Source: Bacteroidota bacterium
GTDB lineage: Bacteria; Bacteroidota; Bacteroidia; UKL13-3
Reading direction: 5' to 3'
NCBI GenBank assembly: GCA_947459075.1
Contig: CANHBJ010000006.1
Span: 1 to 39,944, forward strand
DNA: 39,944 bases
In this document: piece after piece, positions 9,242-17,529 of the stretch
Layout: every line of letters starts with the position of its first letter
How positions within the stretch are numbered: the stretch's first letter is position 1
Position numbers and translations under genes: made by a program
The notes under the pieces: generated by a model
The model's input: the letters and a program-made list of their open reading frames with translations, nothing else
Told to the model about the DNA's origin: nothing
Database searches by the model: none

Positions 9242-9250
9242 TACATTTGC
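9242..9250 (+). promoter_or_regulatory. -7 promoter box of the TonB-dependent receptor gene
   Basis: TACATTTGC is a perfect TAnnTTTG match, 24 bases before the preferred ATG at 9275. No TTTG at the standard 19-21 base spacing was found; the nearest TTG (9224-9226) is 15 bases away. The box lies inside the longer open frame that starts at a TTG at 9212, which argues against that start. Confidence 0.65.
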
Positions 9251-9274
9251 TCACGATTTCACACACCTAAACAA

Positions 9275-12220
9275 ATGAAAATCACTTTACAGAAATTAAT
9301 TACAACTGTTTTAGCCTTAACTATCGGACTAACAGTTTTTGCGCAGACAGGAAAAATTACAGGAAAAGTAATCGATAAGAAAAATGGAGAAGAACTAATA
9401 GGCGTTTCAGTTAGTGTTGAAGGTACTTCTTTTGGTGCATCAACTGATCTCGAAGGGAAGTTTACCATTAATAATCTTAAACCTGGTACTTACAATATAA
9501 ATGTAAGTTATGTAGGTTACATCAAAAAACAATTGGTTGGCATTGTGGTTAAAGGGAGCGAAACATCAACTATCAATGTAGGGTTAGATGGATCGTCTAA
9601 AGAATTGGGCGAGGTAGTAGTTCAAGCCGAATTGAAAAAAGAAAGTGCCAATGCATTATTAATTCAGCAAAAAAATTCGGTATCTGTATCAGATGGTATT
9701 TCTGCTGATGTAATTAAGAAATCACCAGACAACTCAACCAGCGATGTAATGAAACGTGTGAGTGGTGCAACGGTACAAGATAATAAGTTTGCTGTTATTC
9801 GTGGATTAAACGACAGATACAACTCAGCCTACATTAACGGTGCACCATTACCAAGTACAGAGGCCGATAAAAAAGCATTCTCTTTTGATATTTTTCCATC
9901 AAACATGTTGGCTAACATGACCATCACCAAAACTGCAACTCCTGATTTACCAGGTGATTTTGCAGGTGGTTTAATTACAATTAATACACGTGATATTCCT
10001 GATGAGAAGTTTATATCATTTGGTAGCAGTTTAGGCATACACTCGTTAACTACATTTAAAAATGGTTATACTTACCAAGGTGGTAAAACAGATTGGTTAG
10101 GTATTGATGATGGAACACGTGCTGTACCTTCAGGATTACCCGGACGCACGCAATACGAAGCTTCAAGCCCTGATGCTAAATTTGAAAACAGCCAAAAGTT
10201 TAACGATAACTGGAGTTTAAATAAAATTAATTCATTTGCACCTAACACCAATTTTCAATTGTCAGGTGGTAACAAATACAAGTTTGGTAAGAAAAACGAG
10301 TTTGGTTTTATTACTTCATTGTCTCATAGCAACAGTTTTCGTTTTACCCCTGCCGAAAGAAATTTTTATGATGTAAAAGCAGGAAACGATCAGTTGTATC
10401 ATTACAATGACTCAACATACAAGCGCGAAGTAATGGTTGGATTAATGGTTAATTTAGCCATGAAAATCGGAACGCATAATAAGTTCTTCTTTAAAAATGC
10501 TTATAACATTAATTCAGAAGATCAGACGATACAGCGTTGGGGTCAAAACAACATGAATGATGCAGTAAACTATGAAAATAAAACTGCTTATCTTTTTCAA
10601 CAAAATTTATTTTTAACCAACCAATTGGGTGGCGAGCATTTTATCACTGCATCAAAACTTAAAATAAAGTGGGTTTTAAATTACAACAACATAAAACGCG
10701 ATATTCCTGATTTTAGACGTTTTACCCGCTCAACAACTATTAACGATAATACAGGAGAATTAAATCCTTATACTGCTCAATTACAATCAACCATTGATTT
10801 AACACAAAACGGAAGGTTATATACCAAATTAGGTGAGCAATTATATTCGGCAGGTGCCGATGTGCAAATGCCATTGGAATTTGCTAGTAGCAAAAAGATT
10901 AAAACAGAAGTAAAAGCAGGTGGATTTTACCAGTTGCGTGAGCGTAACTTTGAAGCCAATGTATACGGACACAAATTAAATTACAGCAATCCAGCCGCAG
11001 GCGATATTGCCTTACAAGACATTAATACCATTTTTAATAAAGAGAACTTAATCAAAAACGCATTCTATATTGACGAACGCGTTAATCCACAAGATAAGTA
11101 TAATGCAAGTTCTAAGTTGGGTGCTGCATACTTTATGTTTACCAATAGAATTATGGCGCGCACTAGAGCAGTATATGGAGTGCGTATGGAAAGTTACAAT
11201 CAAAAATTAGAAGCGTTGGGTGCTGCAGGTGATACCATTAACATGAATAATACGGTTGTTGATTTCTTGCCATCTATTAACTTAAGTTATGAGTTAACAG
11301 AAAAGACAAACATCCGTTTGGCTTACTTTAAATCGTTAGCACGTCCTGAGTTTAGAGAGTTAGCACCGTTTATTTTCTATGATTTTAATTTAAATGTAGA
11401 CGTAACTGGTACGCCATCTTTACAACGTACAACAATTAATAACTACGATTTTAGAATTGAACATTTTCAGGGTGAAGGCCAATTGTTATCATTCTCGTTG
11501 TTTTATAAAACATTTGCCAATGCACTTGAACCAGTTTTTGAAATTACAGGTGGAGGAAGTTATCGTTTAGGATATACCAGTAATACCAATGCTGTTAATG
11601 CAGGTGCAGAGGTTGAAGTTAGAAAGAATTTATCTGTATTAGATAAATGGTTAGGAACCAAAAGCATGAAAAACTTTTTGTTTACCACCAACTTTGCATA
11701 CATACACAGTGAAGTTGATTTAGGAAATATAGCTGCAGCAAAAAATAATATTGATGCAATGAAACGTCCGCTTCAAGGTCAATCCAACTACTTATTAAAT
11801 ATGGGCTTAAGCTACACCGATTTGAATACTAACTTAACAGCAAGTTTATTGTACAATAAAATTGGTCGTAGAATATTTGCAGTACAAGAAATTAGTGGTG
11901 CTATTCCAAATGTATGGGAAAATCCAAGAGATGTAATTGATTTTAGTTTATCGAAACGTTTCTTTAAAAAATTAGATGCTAAGTTAACCTTTGGTGATTT
12001 ATTGGCACAAGACTTAGTGTTTTATCATGATAATAATAATAATGCTAAGTTTGAAGATGTGAGTGTTGAAAAACGTGCTGATGTAGTAAGCCGTAAAAGA
12101 AACGGAACTACTGCAGCAGAGGTTGATGCAGCCGCAAAAGAATTAACTACTTTAGATAATGTTATCTATCGTTTCAAAATGGGTAGAACCATTTCAGTAG
12201 GATTGAGTTATAAGTTTTAA
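9275..12220 (+). CDS. TonB-dependent receptor with carboxypeptidase-like regulatory domain
   Basis: This outer membrane active-transport receptor has 981 residues. Residues 1-24 are a signal peptide ending VFAQ. Residues from about 26 to 110 (GKITGKVIDKKNGEELIGV...) are the CarboxypepD_reg-like beta sandwich common in Bacteroidota receptors. The plug follows at roughly 130-250, with VIRGLNDRYNSAYINGAPLP and a conserved TATPDLPGDFAGG block. The 22-strand barrel runs to the end, which closes on Phe (GLSYKF) as outer membrane proteins do. The ATG at 9275 is chosen because it begins the signal peptide and follows a good promoter box. No SusD-like partner is present. The next gene encodes a duplicated T9SS cargo protein, which may supply ligand. 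The substrate is unknown. Confidence 0.93.
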   Translation: MKITLQKLITTVLALTIGLTVFAQTGKITGKVIDKKNGEELIGVSVSVEGTSFGASTDLEGKFTINNLKPGTYNINVSYVGYIKKQLVGIVVKGSETSTINVGLDGSSKELGEVVVQAELKKESANALLIQQKNSVSVSDGISADVIKKSPDNSTSDVMKRVSGATVQDNKFAVIRGLNDRYNSAYINGAPLPSTEADKKAFSFDIFPSNMLANMTITKTATPDLPGDFAGGLITINTRDIPDEKFISFGSSLGIHSLTTFKNGYTYQGGKTDWLGIDDGTRAVPSGLPGRTQYEASSPDAKFENSQKFNDNWSLNKINSFAPNTNFQLSGGNKYKFGKKNEFGFITSLSHSNSFRFTPAERNFYDVKAGNDQLYHYNDSTYKREVMVGLMVNLAMKIGTHNKFFFKNAYNINSEDQTIQRWGQNNMNDAVNYENKTAYLFQQNLFLTNQLGGEHFITASKLKIKWVLNYNNIKRDIPDFRRFTRSTTINDNTGELNPYTAQLQSTIDLTQNGRLYTKLGEQLYSAGADVQMPLEFASSKKIKTEVKAGGFYQLRERNFEANVYGHKLNYSNPAAGDIALQDINTIFNKENLIKNAFYIDERVNPQDKYNASSKLGAAYFMFTNRIMARTRAVYGVRMESYNQKLEALGAAGDTINMNNTVVDFLPSINLSYELTEKTNIRLAYFKSLARPEFRELAPFIFYDFNLNVDVTGTPSLQRTTINNYDFRIEHFQGEGQLLSFSLFYKTFANALEPVFEITGGGSYRLGYTSNTNAVNAGAEVEVRKNLSVLDKWLGTKSMKNFLFTTNFAYIHSEVDLGNIAAAKNNIDAMKRPLQGQSNYLLNMGLSYTDLNTNLTASLLYNKIGRRIFAVQEISGAIPNVWENPRDVIDFSLSKRFFKKLDAKLTFGDLLAQDLVFYHDNNNNAKFEDVSVEKRADVVSRKRNGTTAAEVDAAAKELTTLDNVIYRFKMGRTISVGLSYKF

Positions 12221-12240
12221 ACTATATTAAAATATAAATA

Positions 12241-12272
12241 GAAGGCTGTCATAAAAATGGCAGCCTTTTTTG
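12241..12272 (+). terminator. Intrinsic terminator after the TonB-dependent receptor gene
   Basis: Arms 12242-12250 and 12259-12267 form a 9-bp stem (one G-U pair) with an A-rich loop, followed by TTTT. It is 21 bases after the stop. The receptor and the downstream T9SS cargo gene are therefore probably separate transcripts. Confidence 0.88.
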
Positions 12273-12317
12273 TTTGCTTGCCCAAAGCGGGTTTCACCGC
12301 AAATACTTGAACGAGTT

Positions 12318-12422
12318 GAACCACAAAGTACACAAGGTTATTCACAAAGTGCACAAGGCATAGTCGCATACATATTTTAAAACTTAGTGAACCTTGTGGT
12401 TTCTTAGTGTGCCTTGTGGTTA
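12318..12422. repeat. Degenerate inverted repeat of ACCACAA/CACAAGG units
   Basis: The left arm (12318-12360) repeats ACCACAAAGTACACAAGG and CACAAAGTGCACAAGG. The right arm (12384-12422) carries the reverse complement twice (CCTTGTGGT at 12392-12400 and 12412-12420). The arms would fold into a long imperfect hairpin around about 23 bases. I recall similar strings in other Bacteroidota intergenic regions. An open frame across it on the minus strand is a by-product of the repeat. Confidence 0.6.
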
Positions 12423-12515
12423 ATTCTAAAATTAGTTGGCTCACAGAAAACAGGGAAGAGCTCAGGAGTTTTAAACGCGGAATAAATCAAAACATCAACA
12501 TTAGCTACGCGAACA

Positions 12516-12585
12516 ACGTTTCTAATTTCCTCCCAAGACATCCATCTCTTATCTTCCTTCAAAGGAAGACGATAGATTTTCGTTC
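12516..12585 (+). repeat. REP-like hairpin repeat, copy 1
   Basis: This 70-base unit closely matches 12761-12830 in the same orientation, and part of it matches 17193-17240 inverted. Its core is a perfect palindrome: TCTTCCTT (12552-12559), CA, AAGGAAGA (12562-12569). The stem continues outward imperfectly to CTCTTA / GATAG. It sits in the noncoding spacer before the T9SS cargo gene. Confidence 0.85.
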
Positions 12586-12760
12586 AATTGATGATTGATT
12601 TTCATATTCTAACTTCCTCTGTTACTTACCAAGTTAAAGTGAGGCTAATTGTTGAAATGCATCAAAACTTCGAAATTCATAATTCAACGTTCAATATTCA
12701 TCATTCGTTATACTAAGTTATGTTTCGTGCTTCAAATTTCGGATTTATCTTCGATGAACT

Positions 12761-12830
12761 ACGTTTCGAATTTCCTCCCAAGACATGCATCTCTTATCTT
12801 CCTTCAAAGGAAGACGCTAGATTCTAGTTC
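12761..12830 (+). repeat. REP-like hairpin repeat, copy 2
   Basis: It is nearly identical to copy 1, 245 bases downstream, differing at only a few positions (for example GCATC for CCATC and GCTAG for GATAG). Both copies happen to encode the same short peptide (SNFLPRH) inside small open frames; the repeat explains this, so they are not genes. Confidence 0.85.
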
Positions 12831-12970
12831 ATGTGGTCATTAACCTTCAAATTCAAATTTTCTAACCTCTAATATTTAGCCTTTGAACCAATAAACTAAT
12901 AACTAATCAACTATTCTCGTTCTTTACAATTTCACAACATTGCAGTAACAATACCGCAAAGTGGTAGGGT
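12831..12970. other. AT-rich spacer upstream of the T9SS cargo gene
   Basis: After the second repeat copy the sequence is simple and AT-rich (strings of TTCAAATTC and AACTAATAACTAAT type) with no open frame of note. It leads into the promoter box of the T9SS gene. Together with 12273-12760 it makes the 783-base spacer between the receptor and cargo genes. Confidence 0.5.
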
Positions 12971-12978
12971 TAGTTTTG
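12971..12978 (+). promoter_or_regulatory. -7 promoter box of the T9SS cargo gene
   Basis: TAGTTTTG fits TAnnTTTG exactly and lies 25 bases before the ATG at 13004. No TTTG was found at the standard -33 spacing. Confidence 0.55.
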
Positions 12979-13003
12979 AATAAAATTATAGAATATAATA
13001 ATC

Positions 13004-16000
13004 ATGAAAAAATCAGCTTTACTCGCAGTAGTAGCAATTTTAACAGGAGCAATTGCATTTGCTCAAAAGGCAAGAACAATTTCTGCCGGTGAAATTACAT
13101 CAAACACCACTTGGTTTAGCGACACGGTGTACACCTTAGATGGTTATGTGTATGTGAAAAATAACGCAACATTAACCATTCAACCAGGTACTTTAATTAA
13201 AGGAAATGCTGCCAACAAAGCGTCATTAATTATTACCCGTAATGGTATGATTAATGCAGCAGGTACTGCATCTGCCCCAATTGTATTCACATCCTCGAAA
13301 CCAAAGGGCCAGCGTGCAACAGGCGATTGGGGTGGTATTGTTATTTTAGGTAAAGCTCCTATTAACCGCCCAGATTTAACTACTGGTCCTTCTGTTGCTA
13401 TTGCAGCTGCTGAGCCAGGTGGACAAGTTGCTATTGAAGGTGATTTGGATAATGCAAACGGTGATGGTTTATATGGCGGTACTGATGTTAACCATAACTC
13501 AGGTATATTTAGATATGTACGTTTGGAGTATGGTGGTGTGGTAATTACGCCAGGCAACGAAATTAATGGTATTACCATGGGCGCTGTTGGTAAAGGAACA
13601 CAAATGGACCACATACAAGTAACACAAGCCAACGATGATGGATTTGAGTGGTTTGGCGGTAATGTAAACGCTAAATACATCATCTCACACCGTAATATTG
13701 ATGATGATTTGGACGTTGATTTTGGTTACCAAGGTAAAGTACAATTTGCATTAGTCATTCGCGATTCTGCTTTTTATGATAGAGGTTCAGGACCAACTAC
13801 AAATGGTTTTGAATCAGATAACGATGGTGCAGGTTCAAACAACACACCCTTAACATGGCCAGTATTTTCTAACGTAACTGTTATGGGGCCTTTAGCTAAT
13901 GGCACACCACTAACCGGATCATTAGCAGGCAACTCTTTTAATAATGGTGCACGTATCCGTAGAAATTCTGCCACATCAATATTTAACTCGGTATTTATGG
14001 GTTGGCCAAATGCATTATTTATTGATGGTTCAGGAACAGGAAATAAATTTGCAACCGATTCTATGGGCTATAAAAATAATGTATTAGCAGGTAACTTAAA
14101 TGCAATAAATAATTCGTCATCAAATGCTGCAACTGTACGTCAAACCATTGTAACAAATGGAACAGATACAAGTGCTGCAATTAATAGTGTATACAATAAT
14201 CCATTTAATTACACCAACCCTGATTTTGGTTTTAAAGCAGGTTCGGTTGCTGCAAGTGGTGCCTCATTTAGCGATAGTAAATTAAATGATGCGTTCTTTA
14301 CTCAAACATCTTACAAAGGTGCTTTTGGTAACAACAACAATTGGACCAACGGTTGGGCAAATTTTAACCCTGATGCTGCCGATTATACTTCACCAATTGG
14401 TATAGTAACTTGGGCAGGTGCAGGTAACGATGCCACAATATGCTCAGGTGCTACATCTACCATTGGTACATTAGCTACAGGTGGTTCAGGTCGTTTTTCT
14501 TATACTTGGTTTCCAACAACTGGATTAAACAACGCAGGTGTTGCTCGTCCTGTTGCATCACCAATTACAACAACAACATATTTTGTTACTTTATTAGATA
14601 GTAATTCAGGTAATACTTGGGTTGATACCATTACAGTTAATGTAAATCCTACTCCTTCTGCTAACTTTACTTTTGTTGCTAATGCAGCTACTGTTAGTTT
14701 CACCAATGCATCAACAAACGCTACATCATACTTATGGAATTTTGGTGATGGCGATACTTCAATAGTTCAAAATCCAAGCCATACTTTCCGTGCAAACGGT
14801 GTATTTAATGTTCGTTTAAGAGCTATTAATGGTGCTTGTAACAATACGGCTACTAAATTGGTTCAAATCACAGGCATTAACTCACCAATTAAAAATATTG
14901 CAGCGGGTGATATCACTACAAACACAACTTGGTTCAGTGATACCATTTATGAATTAGGTGGATATGTGTATGTAAAAAATAATGCAACATTAACCATACA
15001 ACCTGGTACTATTATTAAAGGTGGTGTATCAGCTAATAAAGGTTGTTTAATAATTACCCGTAATGGTATGATTAATGCAGCTGGTACAAAAAATCGTCCA
15101 ATCATATTTACTTCATCAAAACCTAAAGGCCAGCGTGCAACAGGCGATTGGGGTGGTATTATCTTGTTAGGTAAAGCTCCAATTAATCGTCCTGATTTAA
15201 CTACTGGTGCTTCTGTAGCTATAGCTGCAGCTGAGCCAGGTGGACAAGTTGCTATTGAAGGCGATTTGGATAACGCAAATGGTGATGGTTTATATGGTGG
15301 TACTGATGCCAACCACAACTCGGGTGTATTAAGTTATGTACGTTTAGAGTTTGGCGGTGTGGTAATTACACCTGGTAACGAAATTAATGGTATTACCATG
15401 GGTGGTGTGGGTAAAGCAACACAAATGGACCATATACAAGTAACACAAGCAAACGATGACGGATTTGAGTGGTTTGGCGGGAATGTAAATGCTAAATACA
15501 TCATCTCTCACCGTAACATTGATGATGATTTAGATGTTGATTTTGGTTACCAAGGTAAAGTACAATTTGCATTAGTTATTCGCGATTCTGCTTTTTATGA
15601 TAGAGGCGCAGGACCAACTACAAATGGTTTCGAATCAGATAACGATGGCGCAGGTTCAAACAATACCCCATTAACATGGCCAGTATTTTCTAACGTAACT
15701 GTTATGGGTCCTTTAGCAAATGGTAAACCATTAACAGGATCATTAGCAGGTAACTCATTTAACAACGGTGCACGTATCCGCAGAAACTCTGCCACATCAA
15801 TTTTTAACTCGGTATTTATGGGTTGGCCAAATGCATTGTTTATTGATGGTTCAGGAACTGGAAATAAATTTGCAACCGATTCTATGGGCTTTAAAAATAA
15901 TGTAATAGCAGGCAACTTAAATGCAGTAAATAATTCATCATCTAATGCAGCAATTGTACGTCAAACCATTGTTGCTAATGGTACAGATACTTCTGCAACA

Positions 16001-16756
16001 ACAGATGCCGTTTACAACAATCCATTTAACTATACCAATCCTGATTTTGGTTTTAAAGCGGGTTCAGTAGCATCAAGCGGTGCTTCTTTCTCTGATTCCA
16101 AATTAAGTGATGCGTTCTTTACACAAACAACATACAAAGGTGCATTTGGTAACAACAACAAATGGGCTGATTGCTGGGCAAACTTCGATCCTGCAGCAGA
16201 AGATTACAACGCAGGTCCATATGTGCAAAATGCAGCAGTAGCAGCATTTAACTCTAGCGAGAACAACTTGGCTGTAACATTCAGTAACGGATCAATTGGT
16301 AAACAAATGCGTTTCGAATGGGATTTTGGTGTGGCTTCATCAACTGCCGATACATCAACTCAACAAAACCCAACTTATACTTATGCAGCAAAAGGCGATT
16401 ATTTAGTTACTTTAAAAGTAATTTCTCCTTGCGGTGATAGCACCATTGCTAAAACAGTAAATGTTATAGGTAATGTAGGTGTTAATGAAGTTGAAAATGT
16501 AAACAACGTAACATTGTATCCAAATCCAACTTCAAACATTACTAACGTTTCGTTTGATTTAACTGAAAATACAAATGTTGCCATTAATTTATATGATATC
16601 AGCGGAAGACTTGTAAAAGCAATTCCAACTCAATACTTAATTAGCGGTAACAACAGTATAACTATTGAAACATCGGAAGTACATGCAGGTGTATACTTTG
16701 CAAACATTACCACCGATAAATTTAGCAAGACTTATCGTTTAGTGATTATTAAATAA
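13004..16756 (+). CDS. T9SS-sorted surface protein with a tandem duplicated beta-helix-like module
   Basis: This is a 1250-residue secreted protein. Residues 1-21 are a signal peptide (AIAFAQ). Residues 26-461 and 632-1068 are two nearly identical modules that share WFSDT, GYVYVKNNATLTIQPGT, GQRATGDWGGI and FEWFGGNVNAKYIISHRN. Their turn-rich pattern suggests a beta-solenoid. Between them lie an Ig-like stretch and a PKD domain (about 550-626; YLWNFGDGDTS). A second PKD-like domain follows at about 1079-1156. Residues from about 1167 to the end are a type A T9SS sorting domain (LYPNPTSN ... YDISGRLV ... GVYFANI), so the protein crosses the outer membrane by type IX secretion and is anchored or released. 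It lies after a TonB-dependent receptor gene but has its own promoter box. The ligand is unknown. Confidence 0.92.
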   Translation: MKKSALLAVVAILTGAIAFAQKARTISAGEITSNTTWFSDTVYTLDGYVYVKNNATLTIQPGTLIKGNAANKASLIITRNGMINAAGTASAPIVFTSSKPKGQRATGDWGGIVILGKAPINRPDLTTGPSVAIAAAEPGGQVAIEGDLDNANGDGLYGGTDVNHNSGIFRYVRLEYGGVVITPGNEINGITMGAVGKGTQMDHIQVTQANDDGFEWFGGNVNAKYIISHRNIDDDLDVDFGYQGKVQFALVIRDSAFYDRGSGPTTNGFESDNDGAGSNNTPLTWPVFSNVTVMGPLANGTPLTGSLAGNSFNNGARIRRNSATSIFNSVFMGWPNALFIDGSGTGNKFATDSMGYKNNVLAGNLNAINNSSSNAATVRQTIVTNGTDTSAAINSVYNNPFNYTNPDFGFKAGSVAASGASFSDSKLNDAFFTQTSYKGAFGNNNNWTNGWANFNPDAADYTSPIGIVTWAGAGNDATICSGATSTIGTLATGGSGRFSYTWFPTTGLNNAGVARPVASPITTTTYFVTLLDSNSGNTWVDTITVNVNPTPSANFTFVANAATVSFTNASTNATSYLWNFGDGDTSIVQNPSHTFRANGVFNVRLRAINGACNNTATKLVQITGINSPIKNIAAGDITTNTTWFSDTIYELGGYVYVKNNATLTIQPGTIIKGGVSANKGCLIITRNGMINAAGTKNRPIIFTSSKPKGQRATGDWGGIILLGKAPINRPDLTTGASVAIAAAEPGGQVAIEGDLDNANGDGLYGGTDANHNSGVLSYVRLEFGGVVITPGNEINGITMGGVGKATQMDHIQVTQANDDGFEWFGGNVNAKYIISHRNIDDDLDVDFGYQGKVQFALVIRDSAFYDRGAGPTTNGFESDNDGAGSNNTPLTWPVFSNVTVMGPLANGKPLTGSLAGNSFNNGARIRRNSATSIFNSVFMGWPNALFIDGSGTGNKFATDSMGFKNNVIAGNLNAVNNSSSNAAIVRQTIVANGTDTSATTDAVYNNPFNYTNPDFGFKAGSVASSGASFSDSKLSDAFFTQTTYKGAFGNNNKWADCWANFDPAAEDYNAGPYVQNAAVAAFNSSENNLAVTFSNGSIGKQMRFEWDFGVASSTADTSTQQNPTYTYAAKGDYLVTLKVISPCGDSTIAKTVNVIGNVGVNEVENVNNVTLYPNPTSNITNVSFDLTENTNVAINLYDISGRLVKAIPTQYLISGNNSITIETSEVHAGVYFANITTDKFSKTYRLVIIK
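13079..14386 (+). repeat. Internal duplication in the T9SS gene, copy 1
   Basis: It encodes residues 26-461. It aligns with 14897-16207 at an offset of 1818 bases, then 1821 after a one-codon insertion in copy 2. Protein identity is very high, while many differences in the DNA are synonymous. Confidence 0.9.
14897..16207 (+). repeat. Internal duplication in the T9SS gene, copy 2
   Basis: It encodes residues 632-1068 and is the partner of 13079-14386. Synonymous drift (for example GATGTTAACCAT versus GATGCCAACCAC) shows the duplication is not recent, yet the protein is conserved. This points to purifying selection on both copies. Confidence 0.9.
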
Positions 16757-16780
16757 TAAGGTTTAGGTAAAACATAAATG

Positions 16781-16808
16781 AGCCTCGCAGCAATGCGGGG
16801 CTTTTTTA
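16781..16808 (+). terminator. Intrinsic terminator after the T9SS cargo gene
   Basis: GCCTCGCA (16782-16789) pairs with TGCGGGGC (16794-16801) with one G-U pair and a 4-base loop, then TTTTTT. It lies 25 bases after the stop. Confidence 0.92.
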
Positions 16809-16821
16809 TTTTTGGAATTTC

Positions 16822-16917
16822 TGGGGCGTTCCCCCGAGGTTACGCTGCGCTTCACTCGGGGTCGGGTGTTTCGCTTTACTACGCTGCGCTTCTGTGCCGC
16901 TGCACCCCCTAACGCGT
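16822..16917. repeat. GC-rich structured element that can fold as a three-way junction
   Basis: In a roughly 37% GC region this block is strikingly GC-rich. Three nested pairings are visible: outer GCGTT (16826-16830) with AACGC (16911-16915); helix A CCCCGAG (16832-16838) with CTCGGGG (16855-16861); helix B GGGTG (16864-16868) with CACCC (16903-16907). The segment TACGCTGCGCTT also occurs twice (16841 and 16880). From memory, elements beginning GGGCGTT-CCCC and ending CCCTAACGC are scattered through Bacteroidota genomes. No protein is encoded. Confidence 0.65.
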
Positions 16918-16999
16918 GTTTATCGTGAAATCCAAAACGTAGTTCAGCGGAGCTAAATATTAAATTCGAAAATTGAAAATCGAAAACGAAATGAGATGC

Positions 17000-17070
17000 G
17001 CTGAACTTTGTTTTGAAACTTGGAGACCGAGGTCAGCACACTTAAAAGCGTCAGACCTTTGGGAGTTTTA
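17000..17070 (+). repeat. 71-base direct repeat, copy 1
   Basis: It begins GCTGAACTTTGTTTTGAAAC and ends GGGAGTTTTA. The second copy is exactly 260 bases downstream. The last 46 bases (from GACCGAGGTC) differ at only two or three positions. Inside, AGGTC and GACCT could pair as a short stem. Confidence 0.85.
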
Positions 17071-17192
17071 ACGCAGAGGTTCTTGAATAGACTTGCGAGG
17101 ATTAGAGCACTGTCGCACACAAAATTGAGAGCACGCTGAGCAACGCCTTCGGCATTGAGGAGGGTTTAACTTATGGAGCGTAATCAACGTTT

Positions 17193-17240
17193 GAACGAAA
17201 AACTATCGTCTTCCTTTTAAGGAAGATAAGAGATGGATGT
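17193..17240 (-). repeat. REP-like hairpin repeat, copy 3, inverted
   Basis: The reverse complement of this stretch matches the 12538-12585 part of copy 1, including ACATCCATCTCTTATC, the TCTTCCTT/AAGGAAGA hairpin core and CGTTC at the end. It lies between the two 71-base repeats, on the other side of the T9SS gene from copies 1 and 2. Confidence 0.82.
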
Positions 17241-17259
17241 TTTGATAGAAATGATCTAT

Positions 17260-17330
17260 GCTGAACTTTATTTCAAAATTTGAAGACCGAGGTCAGCACG
17301 CTTAAAAGCGTCAGACCTTTCGGAGTTTTA
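17260..17330 (+). repeat. 71-base direct repeat, copy 2
   Basis: It matches 17000-17070. The first 25 bases are more diverged than the remaining 46, where CACGCTT replaces CACACTT and TTCGGAG replaces TTGGGAG. Confidence 0.85.
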
Positions 17331-17345
17331 GTAAAATTATAATCA

Positions 17346-17378
17346 ACCGTACTGACGCGAATTGCGTCTGACGGTTTT
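17346..17378. other. Imperfect hairpin following the 71-base repeat
   Basis: ACCGT (17346-17350) pairs with ACGGT (17371-17375), and GACGC (17354-17358) with GCGTC (17364-17368), followed by TTTT overlapping the stem end. The GCGTC(T/A)GAC word also occurs in both neighbouring 71-base repeats, so this is likely part of the same repeat family rather than a dedicated terminator. Confidence 0.5.
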
Positions 17379-17529
17379 AAATTCAAACTCCATTCAAAAA
17401 CCAACTTAGTAAAAAGCGTTTAATTGTTTTAATTAGTTGAACCAAATTTTAATCATTAACCATATAAAAACAACATCACCTTACGCTTACATTTTCTTCT
17501 ATAAACTAGTTTTCCATTTCTTAAACAAA

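Noticed and set aside
9212-9274. Upstream TTG start for the TonB-dependent receptor
   Set aside because: It would place 21 residues before an obvious signal peptide, and the extension contains the promoter box.
12407-12843. Two small plus-strand open frames (63 and 64 codons) that share the peptide SNFLPRH and a similar tail
   Set aside because: The shared peptide comes from the two copies of the 70-base hairpin repeat. There is no promoter, signal or family match.
12273-13003. Possible CRISPR array because of repeated units
   Set aside because: There are only two copies, 245 bases apart, each an imperfect palindrome of 70 bases, with no regular spacers and no cas genes.
13180-13683. Antisense open frames of 66-167 codons, several in pairs (also 13774-13974, 14947-15318, 15595-15915)
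   Set aside because: They mirror the duplicated T9SS gene on the opposite strand, and the pairing only reflects that duplication.
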